A program made the translations under genes and the position numbers. Source: Rhodocyclales bacterium (GTDB lineage Bacteria; Pseudomonadota; Gammaproteobacteria; Burkholderiales; Rhodocyclaceae). Taken from it: 41,960 nucleotides of DNA. The stretch is from assembly GCA_016235805.1 (NCBI GenBank), contig JACRIY010000093.1:1-41960 (forward strand), in the 5' to 3' direction. Under the pieces are notes generated by a model. It was not told the origin of the DNA. It saw only the letters and a list, made by a program, of their open reading frames with translations, and did no database searches. The first letter of the stretch is position 1. Each line of letters begins with the position of its first letter. Positions 26,872 to 34,905 of this stretch are shown here, in pieces.

Positions 26872-28128
26872 TTATCTCCACGTCTTCGACATGATTTCGC
26901 GGCCGACCTTCATCGGCTCGGCGAGGAAGCGTTCCTTCACCGGCGACAGGTCGATCCGGCGCAGGATCAACTGGCACATCACGCCGCCATCGAAGAATTC
27001 GTTGACGCCGTAAATTCCCGTCAGGCGGTTGTCGGCGCTGAAGATCGCCTTCAGGTACCGGCCGCTGGCTTCATCGAAGCGGGTGACCATTTCGCCACCC
27101 TCTGGCACCTTGCTGCTGCCGACCGAGATCGCGTGGCGACCGAAGAAGTGATAGGTGTTGAGCGGCACGCCGCCGGGATATTTCTTCAATCCCGGATCCT
27201 CTGCCATCGCCATGCCGGCAATGCGGCCCTGCTCCGTAGCGTCCGGCAGGATCGCGTTCATGATCTTCGCATCGGTATAAAAGCCCTTGGCCTGGGCACA
27301 GTCGCCGGCGGACCAGACGTTGGCGACGCTGGTCTGCATGGTGTCGCTGACCAGAATGCCACGGTCGTGTTCGACCTGGCTGCCGGCCAGGTACTCCATG
27401 TTCGGCCTGACGCCGGTGGCGACCAGCAGCAGGTCGGCTTCGAGCGTCGTGCCGTTTTCAAGTGTCAGCAAGGCGCCGGCGGCAGATGGCGCGAGCTTGA
27501 CCACACGGCTGCCGGTAAGAATCCTGGCACCGTTGTCGGTAAAGGCCTTCTCGATCAAGCCGGCCGCCGTCGCGTCGAAATAGCCGTCGGTCAATTGCTT
27601 CGCCATCTCGACGATGGTGACCTTGGCGCCGGCCTTGACCAGGTTCTCCGCGGCGTGCATGCCGACCAGGCCGGCCCCCATCACCACCGCCTGCTTCGAC
27701 GCCTTCATCGCCGCGTTGAGCTTCGTCGCGTCGTCGAGCGTGCGCAGCACGTGGTAGGGCACCTGGTCGATGCCGGGAATCGGCGGAATCGCCGGTGAAG
27801 CGCCGGTGGCGAGCAGGATTTTTTCGTAGGCAATCTCGCTGCCATCGGTTAGTTCGGCCGCATTGCGTTCCGCATGCAGGGCTTTCAGTGCCGTGCCGCG
27901 CTTGAGCGCGACGCGGTTGTCGACAAAGAACTTTTCGTCACGCAGGAAAATGCCGTCGGGCGCGGAACGGCCGGATACGACATAGGGCAACACGGTCGGC
28001 GAATACGGCAGGTGCGGGTCACGCGTCAGCAGCGTCAGGCTGCCTTCCGGATCGTGCATGCGGATCGCCGTCACCGCTTCGAGTGCGGCGTGGCTGCTGC
28101 CGACCACGAGATATTTCGTCTGTTCCAT
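26872..28128 (-). CDS. padH: Phenylglyoxylate dehydrogenase NAD(P)-reductase subunit (FAD)
   Basis: A 418-residue (about 44 kDa) flavoprotein of the pyridine-nucleotide-disulfide oxidoreductase class. FAD site at the N-terminus (YLVVGSSHAALEAVTA), second FAD motif VWSAGDCA, NAD-binding core VVMGAGLVGMHAAENL, and ATGASP / ATGVRPN connectors. No redox-active CxxxxC is seen, as in NADH:ferredoxin-type reductases. In the A. evansii enzyme this extra subunit passes electrons from the Fe-S clusters to NAD+, making the complex NAD-dependent rather than ferredoxin-dependent. Two bases separate it from padG and two from padI. Confidence 0.92.
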   Translation of the reverse strand: MEQTKYLVVGSSHAALEAVTAIRMHDPEGSLTLLTRDPHLPYSPTVLPYVVSGRSAPDGIFLRDEKFFVDNRVALKRGTALKALHAERNAAELTDGSEIAYEKILLATGASPAIPPIPGIDQVPYHVLRTLDDATKLNAAMKASKQAVVMGAGLVGMHAAENLVKAGAKVTIVEMAKQLTDGYFDATAAGLIEKAFTDNGARILTGSRVVKLAPSAAGALLTLENGTTLEADLLLVATGVRPNMEYLAGSQVEHDRGILVSDTMQTSVANVWSAGDCAQAKGFYTDAKIMNAILPDATEQGRIAGMAMAEDPGLKKYPGGVPLNTYHFFGRHAISVGSSKVPEGGEMVTRFDEASGRYLKAIFSADNRLTGIYGVNEFFDGGVMCQLILRRIDLSPVKERFLAEPMKVGREIMSKTWR

Positions 28129-28130
28129 GG

Positions 28131-29378
28131 TCAGTCCTTTTCGTTGAGCCAGACCGGCTCGATCGGCGCCGGACTGCTCAGCAGTTTCTCGGTCGCTTCG
28201 ATGACGCGGTGGAAGTGCCCGGTGGTGATGTCGGCGCCGGCCAGGCCGCCGATGAAGCTCATCGACGGAATGTGGCGCCCGAGGCGATAGAGCACACCCA
28301 TGGTTTCCTGGTACATCGGCCCGCAGTTCCAGCGGAAGCCGACCGAACGGTCGACCACGCCCAGCGCCTGTATCTTGTCCAGCGACTTGAGCAGCGCATC
28401 GATCGGGAATGGGCTGAAGGTCTTGATCTTGATCAGTCCAACGTTCTTGCCGGCGTCGCGCGCTTCGTCGATCGCATCCTTGGCCGCACCGGTCATGCTG
28501 CCCAGGGTCATGATCGCGTAGTCGGCGCCGTCGAGACGGTACTCCTCGACCAGCGGCGCGAAGCTGCGGCCGAAGCGCTGCGCCCACTCGGCATGCACTT
28601 CCTCGATCACGCGCAGCGAATTCTGCATGCCTTTGCACTGGCCCTTGCGATAGCGGACGAAGGTGGACGGCCCCTTGCCGCCCGAGCCGCCGGTCAGCGG
28701 GTCCACCGCCATCGGCCGCAGCGGGTCCAGAGCCACGTGCCAGTTCACATCCTTGACGCCCATGAAGGCATCGACGTCTTCCTGGTTCGGCAGTTCGACG
28801 CGCGAGGTGCCGTAGGACAGGTAGTTGCCGTCGAGGCAGACATTCACCGGCAGCATGACATCGTGATGCTCGGCGATCTTGAAGGCCATGATGGTGGTGT
28901 CGAGCACCTCCTGCACCGTCTCGCAATACACCTGCACCCAGCCCACCTCGCGCACCGTCATCGCGTCCTGGTGGCCGCCCCACACCGACTGCGGCGTGAT
29001 GCCGTCGCGGGTGACGATGGACATGACGATCGGCAGGCGCATGCCGGAGGTACGGAAATACGGCTCGAACATGAAGGCCAGGCCCGGCCCGCAAGTCGCG
29101 GTATAGGTCCGCGCTCCGGCCAAAGCGCCGCCCTGCAATACGGAAAGCACCGAATGCTCGCCTTCGGCATCGACGATGTCGGCATCCATCTTGCCGTCGG
29201 CGATCAGCTTGGCGACGTGTTCCACCAGCGAGGACTGCGGCGTGATCGGATATACGGCGACCATATCGGGGCGCGCCAGGGCGACGCCCAGCGCGGCGGC
29301 TTCGTTGCCTTCGACCAGCATGACCTTCTGCTTCGCCGGCTTGGTCGGGATCGGCGTTTCAAGGGTGGCGGTAGTCAT
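28131..29378 (-). CDS. padG: Phenylglyoxylate dehydrogenase alpha subunit
   Basis: A 415-residue subunit (about 46 kDa) of the pyruvate:ferredoxin oxidoreductase alpha family. Signature EGNEAAALGVALARPDMVAVYPITPQSSLVEHVA at residues about 22-56, then GEHSVLSVLQGGALAGARTYTATCGPGLAFM and IVTRDGITPQSVWGGHQDAM. It contributes substrate/TPP contacts to the PadI active site. I chose the ATG at 29378 (MTTATLETPIPTKPAKQK), which has GGAGG just upstream, over a 29432 frame extension. Its start overlaps the stop of a 22-codon mini-ORF that in turn overlaps the padF stop. Confidence 0.94.
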   Translation of the reverse strand: MTTATLETPIPTKPAKQKVMLVEGNEAAALGVALARPDMVAVYPITPQSSLVEHVAKLIADGKMDADIVDAEGEHSVLSVLQGGALAGARTYTATCGPGLAFMFEPYFRTSGMRLPIVMSIVTRDGITPQSVWGGHQDAMTVREVGWVQVYCETVQEVLDTTIMAFKIAEHHDVMLPVNVCLDGNYLSYGTSRVELPNQEDVDAFMGVKDVNWHVALDPLRPMAVDPLTGGSGGKGPSTFVRYRKGQCKGMQNSLRVIEEVHAEWAQRFGRSFAPLVEEYRLDGADYAIMTLGSMTGAAKDAIDEARDAGKNVGLIKIKTFSPFPIDALLKSLDKIQALGVVDRSVGFRWNCGPMYQETMGVLYRLGRHIPSMSFIGGLAGADITTGHFHRVIEATEKLLSSPAPIEPVWLNEKD

Positions 29379-29443
29379 GCGGCCTCCATGGGCAAAAAGT
29401 CGGCGCTGGCGGTACGGCGACCAGGGTGGCAATGAGTGCTCAT
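29375..29443 (-). CDS. Candidate 22-codon coupling mini-ORF between padF and padG
   Basis: Its ATG (29443) overlaps the padF TGA as ATGA and its TGA (29375-29377) overlaps the padG ATG as ATGA. Both junctions have GGAGGC four to five bases upstream (29440-29452 and 29375-29387 match 11 of 13 bases on the minus strand). The peptide (MSTHCHPGRRTASADF and so on) resembles nothing and probably matters only as a ribosome bridge. The segment contains dispersed repeat copy E. Confidence 0.35.
   Translation of the reverse strand: MSTHCHPGRRTASADFLPMEAA
29393..29417 (+). repeat. Dispersed short repeat, copy E (between padF and padG)
   Basis: CAAAAAGTCGGCGCTGGCGG followed by TACGGC, orientation opposite to the pad genes. 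It sits within a 65-base segment flanked by near-duplicate padF-stop/padG-start junctions. Confidence 0.5.
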
Positions 29444-29739
29444 GTCGCCTCCGGAATCATCGTGATCGCGCGCTGCGGGCACTCGTTGGCGCAGATGCCG
29501 CAGCCCTTGCAGGTCTTCAGGTTGAAGTCGAACCAGGCCGGCTTTTCCTCGACGCACTGCACCGGGCAGTAGAGCCAGCACACGGCGCATTTCACGCACT
29601 TGTCGCGATCGACCACCGGCCGCATGCTGCGCCAGTCGCCGGGCAGCATCGGGCTCATGACGGTGGCGACGGGACTGAGGTCGTCCGGCACATTGGCGAC
29701 GGCGAGGTTGAACATCGGATAGCTGGTATGCCTACTCAT
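29440..29739 (-). CDS. padF: Phenylglyoxylate dehydrogenase delta subunit (2x[4Fe-4S] ferredoxin)
   Basis: A 99-residue ferredoxin-like subunit. Cys48/51/54/58 and Cys77/80/83/87 form two CxxCxxCxxxC-P motifs (CVKCAVCWLYCP and CKGCGICANECP), so two [4Fe-4S] clusters. An additional Cys62 is present. The N-terminal extension (MSRHTSYPMFNLAVANVPDDLSPVATVM) is as in delta subunits of 2-oxoacid oxidoreductases. It moves electrons between the TPP site and PadH/PadI. I chose the ATG at 29739 because the upstream extension encodes Gly/Pro-rich sequence from hairpin DNA. Confidence 0.92.
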   Translation of the reverse strand: MSRHTSYPMFNLAVANVPDDLSPVATVMSPMLPGDWRSMRPVVDRDKCVKCAVCWLYCPVQCVEEKPAWFDFNLKTCKGCGICANECPQRAITMIPEAT

Positions 29740-29754
29740 ATGCCCACCCCCCGT

Positions 29755-29775
29755 CCCCCGCCCCAAGGGCGGGGG
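29755..29775. repeat. GC hairpin between padE and padF (REP-like)
   Basis: CCCCCGCCC (29755-29763), CAA, GGGCGGGGG (29767-29775): perfect 9-base-pair stem. The core CGCCCCAAGGGCGG resembles the CGCCCCAAGGCGG in the element at 40265-40338, suggesting the same palindromic repeat family. Confidence 0.55.
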
Positions 29776-29787
29776 TGACATTGGTTC

Positions 29788-29803
29788 GGCCGCTGTAGCG
29801 GCC
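29788..29803. repeat. Second small hairpin between padE and padF
   Basis: GGCCGCT - GT - AGCGGCC, 7-base-pair stem, 12 bases from the previous hairpin, in the 112-base padE-padF gap, the longest gap inside the pad operon apart from padD-padE. It may affect mRNA stability or polarity. Confidence 0.4.
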
Positions 29804-29851
29804 TCCATGCTAGTTGCTGGCGCCGATTTGGGGCGGCCCTACGTCCGGCGC

Positions 29852-30424
29852 TCATGCCGCTACCCTCCTGTCTATGGTGTGTACCGTCGTTTCGTTGTAG
29901 CCGCGCTCCAGCGCAACCATGTTCTGCTTTAGGCCGGCATCGCGGAAATCGGAATCTTCCAGCGAGCGTTTCAGTGCGTCCAGGGAAACTACGCCGGTAG
30001 TGCGCGCAAAGGCACCCAGCATCAGCGTATTGGTGATCGGCTTCTTGAAAATTTGCAGCGCAATGCCGATGGCGTCGCACAGACCGACCGTGCCCACCGT
30101 GTCGGCGATGACCACTTCCTCGAGGGGTCGGTGCGAGGCCTGCACCAGCGTGCCGCCGGGCTTCAGGCCGGCGAAGATATCGACCGACTTCGCCAGCGTC
30201 GGATCGACGCAAATCAGGCAGTCCGGCGTGTAGATGTTGGTCAGTTGCCGTATCTCGCGATCGCTGCAACGCAGGAAGGAGACCACCGGCGCGCCGCGTC
30301 GCTCGAAGCCGAAGGACGGAATCGACACCGCGTACTTACCCTCTTCCAGCAAGGCAGCGGCAAGCATCGCGGCGGCCGTTACGGCACCCTGACCGCCACG
30401 GCCATGAAAGCGTACTTCGTACAT
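29852..30424 (-). CDS. padE: Phenylglyoxylate dehydrogenase gamma subunit
   Basis: A 190-residue protein (gamma domain of 2-oxoacid:acceptor oxidoreductases), GGAGGAG before the ATG. Signature MYEVRFHGRGGQGAVTAAAMLAAALLEEGKYA, then SFGFERRGAPVVSFLR and DPTLAK / TVGLCDAIG. This domain closes over the alpha/beta active site and is linked to CoA binding in the family. It is the first gene of the five-gene phenylglyoxylate dehydrogenase block (order E, F, G, H, I as in Azoarcus evansii), about 120 bases after padD. Confidence 0.93.
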   Translation of the reverse strand: MYEVRFHGRGGQGAVTAAAMLAAALLEEGKYAVSIPSFGFERRGAPVVSFLRCSDREIRQLTNIYTPDCLICVDPTLAKSVDIFAGLKPGGTLVQASHRPLEEVVIADTVGTVGLCDAIGIALQIFKKPITNTLMLGAFARTTGVVSLDALKRSLEDSDFRDAGLKQNMVALERGYNETTVHTIDRRVAA

Positions 30425-30546
30425 CACGTCTCCTCCAGTGCGACGGGGCTCGTGGGCCCCGCCTGTTATCTGCTTCCCTGATGAAACTCTTGCGTAGCGG
30501 GCGGGCCAGCAGAAGACACTGACCTCGCCGCGACGGATGAAACCGA

Positions 30547-31467
30547 TTATCCCGCTTTGGCGCCTTGGATGGATTTCCATCCGGGTTTGACTTGCGGGCC
30601 GGAAACTCCCCGGCCGCGAGTCGGCAGGTGCTTGATCGACAGACCCTGTGTAAAAGCGGCCCGCCGCACCAGCGTGTATTTCATGAACCAGCCGCCGCCG
30701 ACAGCCAGGATACCTGCCGCCAATAGCCACACTCCCGGCCCCGGCGCGCCGGACAAGGCCAGCGCGGCGGCGATGGCCGGCGCTACATGGCCGAGCAACA
30801 GCAGCCGCGACGACATCCCGTGCAGCACCTTGAGTGCCGCGTCGGGCGCACCATCGTCGTCCAGTCGGGCGAGATAGCTTTTCCAGAACCAGGCGCGCAG
30901 GCCGATCAGCACCATCAGCACCAGCGCGATCCAGGAACTGCCCGCCGCCCCGAACCCGGCGGCGACACAGGCAAGAAATCCGGCGCCTTCCGCAAGCCCG
31001 GTGCCGACCATCAGCGGCACGCTGGCCGGATGGCGCCATGCGGGAATGCCCTTGTTGGCGGCCAATATGCGTGCCTGGCTGTAGAGAAAAGCCAGGCCGC
31101 AGATACCGGCGAGGACGACGAACGCCTTTGCTCCAGTCAGCAGCGCCAGGCCGCCCATGGCAAACACGACGAGGGCCACCACCGCTTCGCGCGTCATCCA
31201 CGAGGTGGCGAAATGCCGATAGACGTTCATCGCGCGCCAGGGGCGCCCGATCTCGAACCAGACGCAGGTCAGGCCGGTGGCGATGAGGGCGAGGCCGAGC
31301 AGCACCGCGATGCGCGCGGCAGGCGTTTCGAGGCCGGCGAATGCGGCGCCGAGCAGCAGGCCGCCGCCGGCACCGCCGCAGACGAAGTTGGCGGCGGCGC
31401 GCCAGTCCCAGTTGCGCTGCTGCTTGGGCGCTGCCAGCGTCGCCGCGCGAGGAATGGAAGGCTTCAT
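30547..31467 (-). CDS. padD: Phenylacetyl-CoA:acceptor oxidoreductase membrane subunit (NrfD-like)
   Basis: A 306-residue integral membrane protein with about eight hydrophobic helices, NrfD/PsrC/DmsC-like: NFVCGGAGGGLLLGAAFAG, CVWFEIGRPWRAMNVYRHFATSWMTREA (a typical cytoplasmic-edge loop), and GLRAWFWKSYLARLDD. It anchors PadBC to the membrane and passes electrons to the quinone pool. The ATG at 31467 overlaps the padC TGA (ATGA). The enzyme is described as membrane-bound in Thauera aromatica. Confidence 0.9.
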   Translation of the reverse strand: MKPSIPRAATLAAPKQQRNWDWRAAANFVCGGAGGGLLLGAAFAGLETPAARIAVLLGLALIATGLTCVWFEIGRPWRAMNVYRHFATSWMTREAVVALVVFAMGGLALLTGAKAFVVLAGICGLAFLYSQARILAANKGIPAWRHPASVPLMVGTGLAEGAGFLACVAAGFGAAGSSWIALVLMVLIGLRAWFWKSYLARLDDDGAPDAALKVLHGMSSRLLLLGHVAPAIAAALALSGAPGPGVWLLAAGILAVGGGWFMKYTLVRRAAFTQGLSIKHLPTRGRGVSGPQVKPGWKSIQGAKAG

Positions 31468-32111
31468 GACTTGTCCCATACGTAATAGACGCTGGGCTCG
31501 GTGCCCAGTTCTTCGTGCATGCGGAAATGTTGTGTTTCGGCCAGCAGGCGACGGACGCTGCTGGCAGCATCTTCGATGTCGCCGAAACCCATGGCGCCGG
31601 AGATGCAGGAATTGACGCAGGCCGGCGTGACTTCCGGATCGACACCCGGGGTCTTGCCGGTGCGTTCAGCCAGTTCGATGCGATCCTTGCAGAAGCTGCA
31701 TTTCATCGAGACGCCGACCCGATCCGGGTCGAAGCGCTTGGCTTCGGACGCCATCGGCGAGTCGCTGTAGGCGTAGTGCGGCTCATGCACGATGGAGCGG
31801 GCGTCGTAGGGACAGGCCATGACGCAGTTGGCGCAACCGATGCACAGGTCGTAGTCGATCGCCACCAGGCCATCGGCGCGCTTGGTCGTGGCGCGGGTCG
31901 GGCAGACCTGTTCGCAGGGCGGATTGCCGCAATGCATGCAGGCCACCGGCAGGAAGGTGCGGCGCACGTCGGGAAATTCGCCGCTCTCGATGTCGAGCAC
32001 GCGGCGCCACTGGATACCAGGCGGCGTCGCGTTGGCGCCCTTGCAGGCGGCGGTACAAGTCTGGCAACCGACGCAGCGGCGCAGGTCGATGGTCATCACA
32101 TATCTGGTCAT
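31464..32111 (-). CDS. padC: Phenylacetyl-CoA:acceptor oxidoreductase Fe-S subunit
   Basis: A 215-residue four-cluster ferredoxin subunit of the DmsB/PsrB type. 16 Cys in four sets: 13/16/19/23 (CVGCQTCTAAC), 58/61/66/70, 90/93/96/100 (CIGCANCVMAC), and 138/141/165/169. It relays electrons from the molybdenum subunit PadB to the membrane subunit PadD. No Tat signal peptide, so the complex faces the cytoplasm, as needed for a CoA-ester substrate. The start is fixed by the ATGA overlap with the padB stop; the longer frame upstream is an artefact. Confidence 0.93.
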   Translation of the reverse strand: MTRYVMTIDLRRCVGCQTCTAACKGANATPPGIQWRRVLDIESGEFPDVRRTFLPVACMHCGNPPCEQVCPTRATTKRADGLVAIDYDLCIGCANCVMACPYDARSIVHEPHYAYSDSPMASEAKRFDPDRVGVSMKCSFCKDRIELAERTGKTPGVDPEVTPACVNSCISGAMGFGDIEDAASSVRRLLAETQHFRMHEELGTEPSVYYVWDKS

Positions 32112-34864
32112 GCTGCGACCCTCCCTTCCATGCGCCGTACCGCAACCCGCACGATGTCGGAGCCGGATCCGGTGGCGTCGGTCAGGTCCAGCGACATCGG
32201 CGCGATGCTGTTGAGGCTGGGGGCTTCCATGGTCTTGGCGAAGGGCGTCGCCCAGTGGTCGAACTGGCCGATGATGACCAGCGTGTCCGGGCGCACACCC
32301 TGCACCAGCGCTGCCTTGCCGTAGGTGGCGCCGATGTGTGAGCGCACCTCGATGCGATCCCCCTCGGCGATGCCCAGCCCGGCTGCGGTCTTCGCATTCA
32401 TGATCACGCCGGCATGGCCGCGCATGTTCTGCGCCACTTCGTGCATGACCTCGATCGCAGCATTGCCGCCGGCGTGATATTGCATGCTCTTGGTGGTCAG
32501 CAGCCAGAACGGAAAATCCTCCGCCTTGCCACCGGCTTTTTCCAGGTTGCGAATCCAGCGTCCGGGCACGTCGTGCCATTCCGGCAGGGCCGTGTATTCG
32601 GAGAGCTGCTCGTCCCACCAGTTGGTTTTCTGTTCATGCAAGCGGCGGCCGAGTTCGCGACCGGCGCGCAACAGGCGTTCCTGGTATGGCAGTTCATAGC
32701 GCAGGCCATGCTGTTCCATGGTCGGCGTCAGGTACCACTCGAGGCGCGACATCGGCACCGTGTAGAAGCCGTGCTCCTTGAACCAGGCCAGGTCGTGTTC
32801 CTCGCGCCCTTCGGACAGGGTGATCGTCGCCGCGCGGCAGACGGCATCCCAGATCTGCTCGGGCGCAGGGGGCGTAGCCGGGTCGAGGCGCAGGTCGTAG
32901 CCCTCGCCCTTCAGCGGCGAAACGCCGGAAATGCCCTTGTTGATGGCTTTGACGTAGGGTTCGAGCAGGCCGGTGCGCCGCGCCAGTTCGGTGGTGATCC
33001 AGGTGAAATCGCGCGCTTCGCCCTGCGGCTCAACGGCCTTGGTGCGCAGCACGACGCCCTTGTGGTCCCAGAACTGCTCCATGTACTTGGTGCCGCCCAT
33101 GCGGATCATCTGCGTCGATTCGAGGTCGGTGGCTTCCGGCAACAGGACGTCGGCCATGTAGTTGGTCTCGTCCACCGTGTAGGCGAAGCAGGCCATGAAC
33201 GGAAAGCGCGCGGCGATCTCGGCCAGGTGGCGCGTATCCCAGAAGGATATCGACGGGTTGGAGCGATATACCAGCCAGACCTCGGGCAGCGTCGGCATCG
33301 GCATGTTCCAGTCGTCCGGCCGCTCGCCCTGGAACATCCAGGCCAGTTGCGTGGGGCCCAAGGCCTGGCTCCAGGCACCGTTATGGCCGACGATCGGCAC
33401 CAGGCTCTGGTGCAGGTTGCGCGTCGAGGGCGCGACCTGCCACTCTTCCTTGCTGGTGGGGTTGAAGTACTGCACCATGAAACCGTCCTCGCCGGGAGCG
33501 ACCGACAGGTGGCGGTTGTCGCGCGACTTGTTGAGGCGCACCGTGGTGCCGAGCAGGCCGCCGGGATTCTCCAGCGCGCCGACCAGGGCCGCCAGTACCG
33601 TGCGCGCCCAGCAGCATTCGTAGGCGCCCCAGCCGTTGTTGACCGACTTGCCCAGCGTCACCGCAACGGGGCGCAGCGGCAGGGTCTTGCCATCGATCAC
33701 GATGGTCTCGCCGATGCTGGCGGCTTCCAGGTATTCGTTGGCGATGCGGCGGATGGTGGCGGCCTTGACATCGCAGATCGTCTCGGCCCATTCCGGCGAG
33801 TATTTTTCGATGTGTTGCGACAGCATCTCGTAGGCAGTCTTGCCTTCGACGTCGCTGTATTCGCGGCGCTCCTTGTCGGCATCGACCACCACTGCACTGG
33901 CAACGCGGAAGCTGCCGGCCACGGCGGGTTTCGCGCCCGTCGTGTCGTGGGGCACCGCCGTCGCGGTGTTCTCGTCCCAGATCAGCGGCTTGCCGCTTTG
34001 CGGATCGCGCAGGTAGAGGCCATCGGGAGCGATCAGGTAGGGCGACGCGGTGCGGTCGCGCAGGAAGGGAATATCGAGCTTCGCCAGCCCGTTCTCGCGC
34101 ACCAGCACATGGATCAGGGCGAACAGGAAGGCCGGATCGGTCTTGGGCCGGATCGGTACCCACTCGGCGGAGCAGGCGCCGGTCGCCGTCAGGTGCGGCT
34201 CGACCTGGACGCGCTTGTAGCCACGCACGCGGGCGTCGGCATGGCGGATCACCGCACACGGACCGCCGGTGACGTCGACGTTGGCGCCGACCGCGATGTT
34301 GTAGCGGCAGTTCGGCGTGTCGGCGGCGACGGTGAAGCCACGGTGCCAAAACTCGCCGTAAAGATGCTCGGAATGCACGCACTTGACGCCCTGCCCCGAA
34401 CCGAAGCTGAAATCGACATCGCCCCAGGCGGCGAGGAAGGCCGGAAAGGTGCCCATGTAGTTGGACGGCGTGCCGCCATGGCCGAGGCTCACCGCGACGC
34501 GCGGCAGGCCGGCCTCGTCGACCAGGCCCTTGGCACGCACTGCCTTGAGCTTGTCGGCGACGATGTCGAGCGCCTCGTCCCAGGAGATCGGCACGAAGCC
34601 CGGATCCTCGTTGCGGCCCTTCTTGGGGTTGGTCCGCTTCATCGGCGTACTGACGCGATTCGGGTTGTAGGTCTTCTGCACCAGGCCGTATGCCTTGACG
34701 CAGACCTTGCCCTTGGCCGGATGGACGTCGGCGGCGGCGAAGTTCGGTTCGATTTCGGTAGCGACGCCATCGACCACCTTGACCGTCATCAGGTCAGGAC
34801 CCGATACGCAGTTGTAGCAGTAACTGGGCACATGCTTGACCGACTTGGGCTGGGCTGCTTCCAT
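32108..34864 (-). CDS. padB: Phenylacetyl-CoA:acceptor oxidoreductase molybdopterin subunit
   Basis: A 918-residue DMSO-reductase-family catalytic subunit that oxidises phenylacetyl-CoA at the alpha carbon to phenylglyoxylate. The Fe-S motif at the N-terminus is CYNC (Cys16, Cys19), then GKVCVKAYG (Cys55). The expected third Cys position is Pro23, next to Asp24. Mo-bis-MGD signatures: ISWDEALDIVADKL, FGSGQGVKCVHSEHLYG, and the C-terminal MoCo-binding domain HAGVIMNAKTAAGLGIAEGDRIEVRS. No Tat signal. It is coupled by ATGA to padC, and fdhD 41 bases upstream supplies the sulfurtransferase for the cofactor. The Mo ligand residue cannot be assigned by eye. Confidence 0.92.
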   Translation of the reverse strand: MEAAQPKSVKHVPSYCYNCVSGPDLMTVKVVDGVATEIEPNFAAADVHPAKGKVCVKAYGLVQKTYNPNRVSTPMKRTNPKKGRNEDPGFVPISWDEALDIVADKLKAVRAKGLVDEAGLPRVAVSLGHGGTPSNYMGTFPAFLAAWGDVDFSFGSGQGVKCVHSEHLYGEFWHRGFTVAADTPNCRYNIAVGANVDVTGGPCAVIRHADARVRGYKRVQVEPHLTATGACSAEWVPIRPKTDPAFLFALIHVLVRENGLAKLDIPFLRDRTASPYLIAPDGLYLRDPQSGKPLIWDENTATAVPHDTTGAKPAVAGSFRVASAVVVDADKERREYSDVEGKTAYEMLSQHIEKYSPEWAETICDVKAATIRRIANEYLEAASIGETIVIDGKTLPLRPVAVTLGKSVNNGWGAYECCWARTVLAALVGALENPGGLLGTTVRLNKSRDNRHLSVAPGEDGFMVQYFNPTSKEEWQVAPSTRNLHQSLVPIVGHNGAWSQALGPTQLAWMFQGERPDDWNMPMPTLPEVWLVYRSNPSISFWDTRHLAEIAARFPFMACFAYTVDETNYMADVLLPEATDLESTQMIRMGGTKYMEQFWDHKGVVLRTKAVEPQGEARDFTWITTELARRTGLLEPYVKAINKGISGVSPLKGEGYDLRLDPATPPAPEQIWDAVCRAATITLSEGREEHDLAWFKEHGFYTVPMSRLEWYLTPTMEQHGLRYELPYQERLLRAGRELGRRLHEQKTNWWDEQLSEYTALPEWHDVPGRWIRNLEKAGGKAEDFPFWLLTTKSMQYHAGGNAAIEVMHEVAQNMRGHAGVIMNAKTAAGLGIAEGDRIEVRSHIGATYGKAALVQGVRPDTLVIIGQFDHWATPFAKTMEAPSLNSIAPMSLDLTDATGSGSDIVRVAVRRMEGRVAA

Positions 34865-34905
34865 GTTCCTATCCTCGACTTTGCATATGGATGGCGTCCT
34901 GCGCT

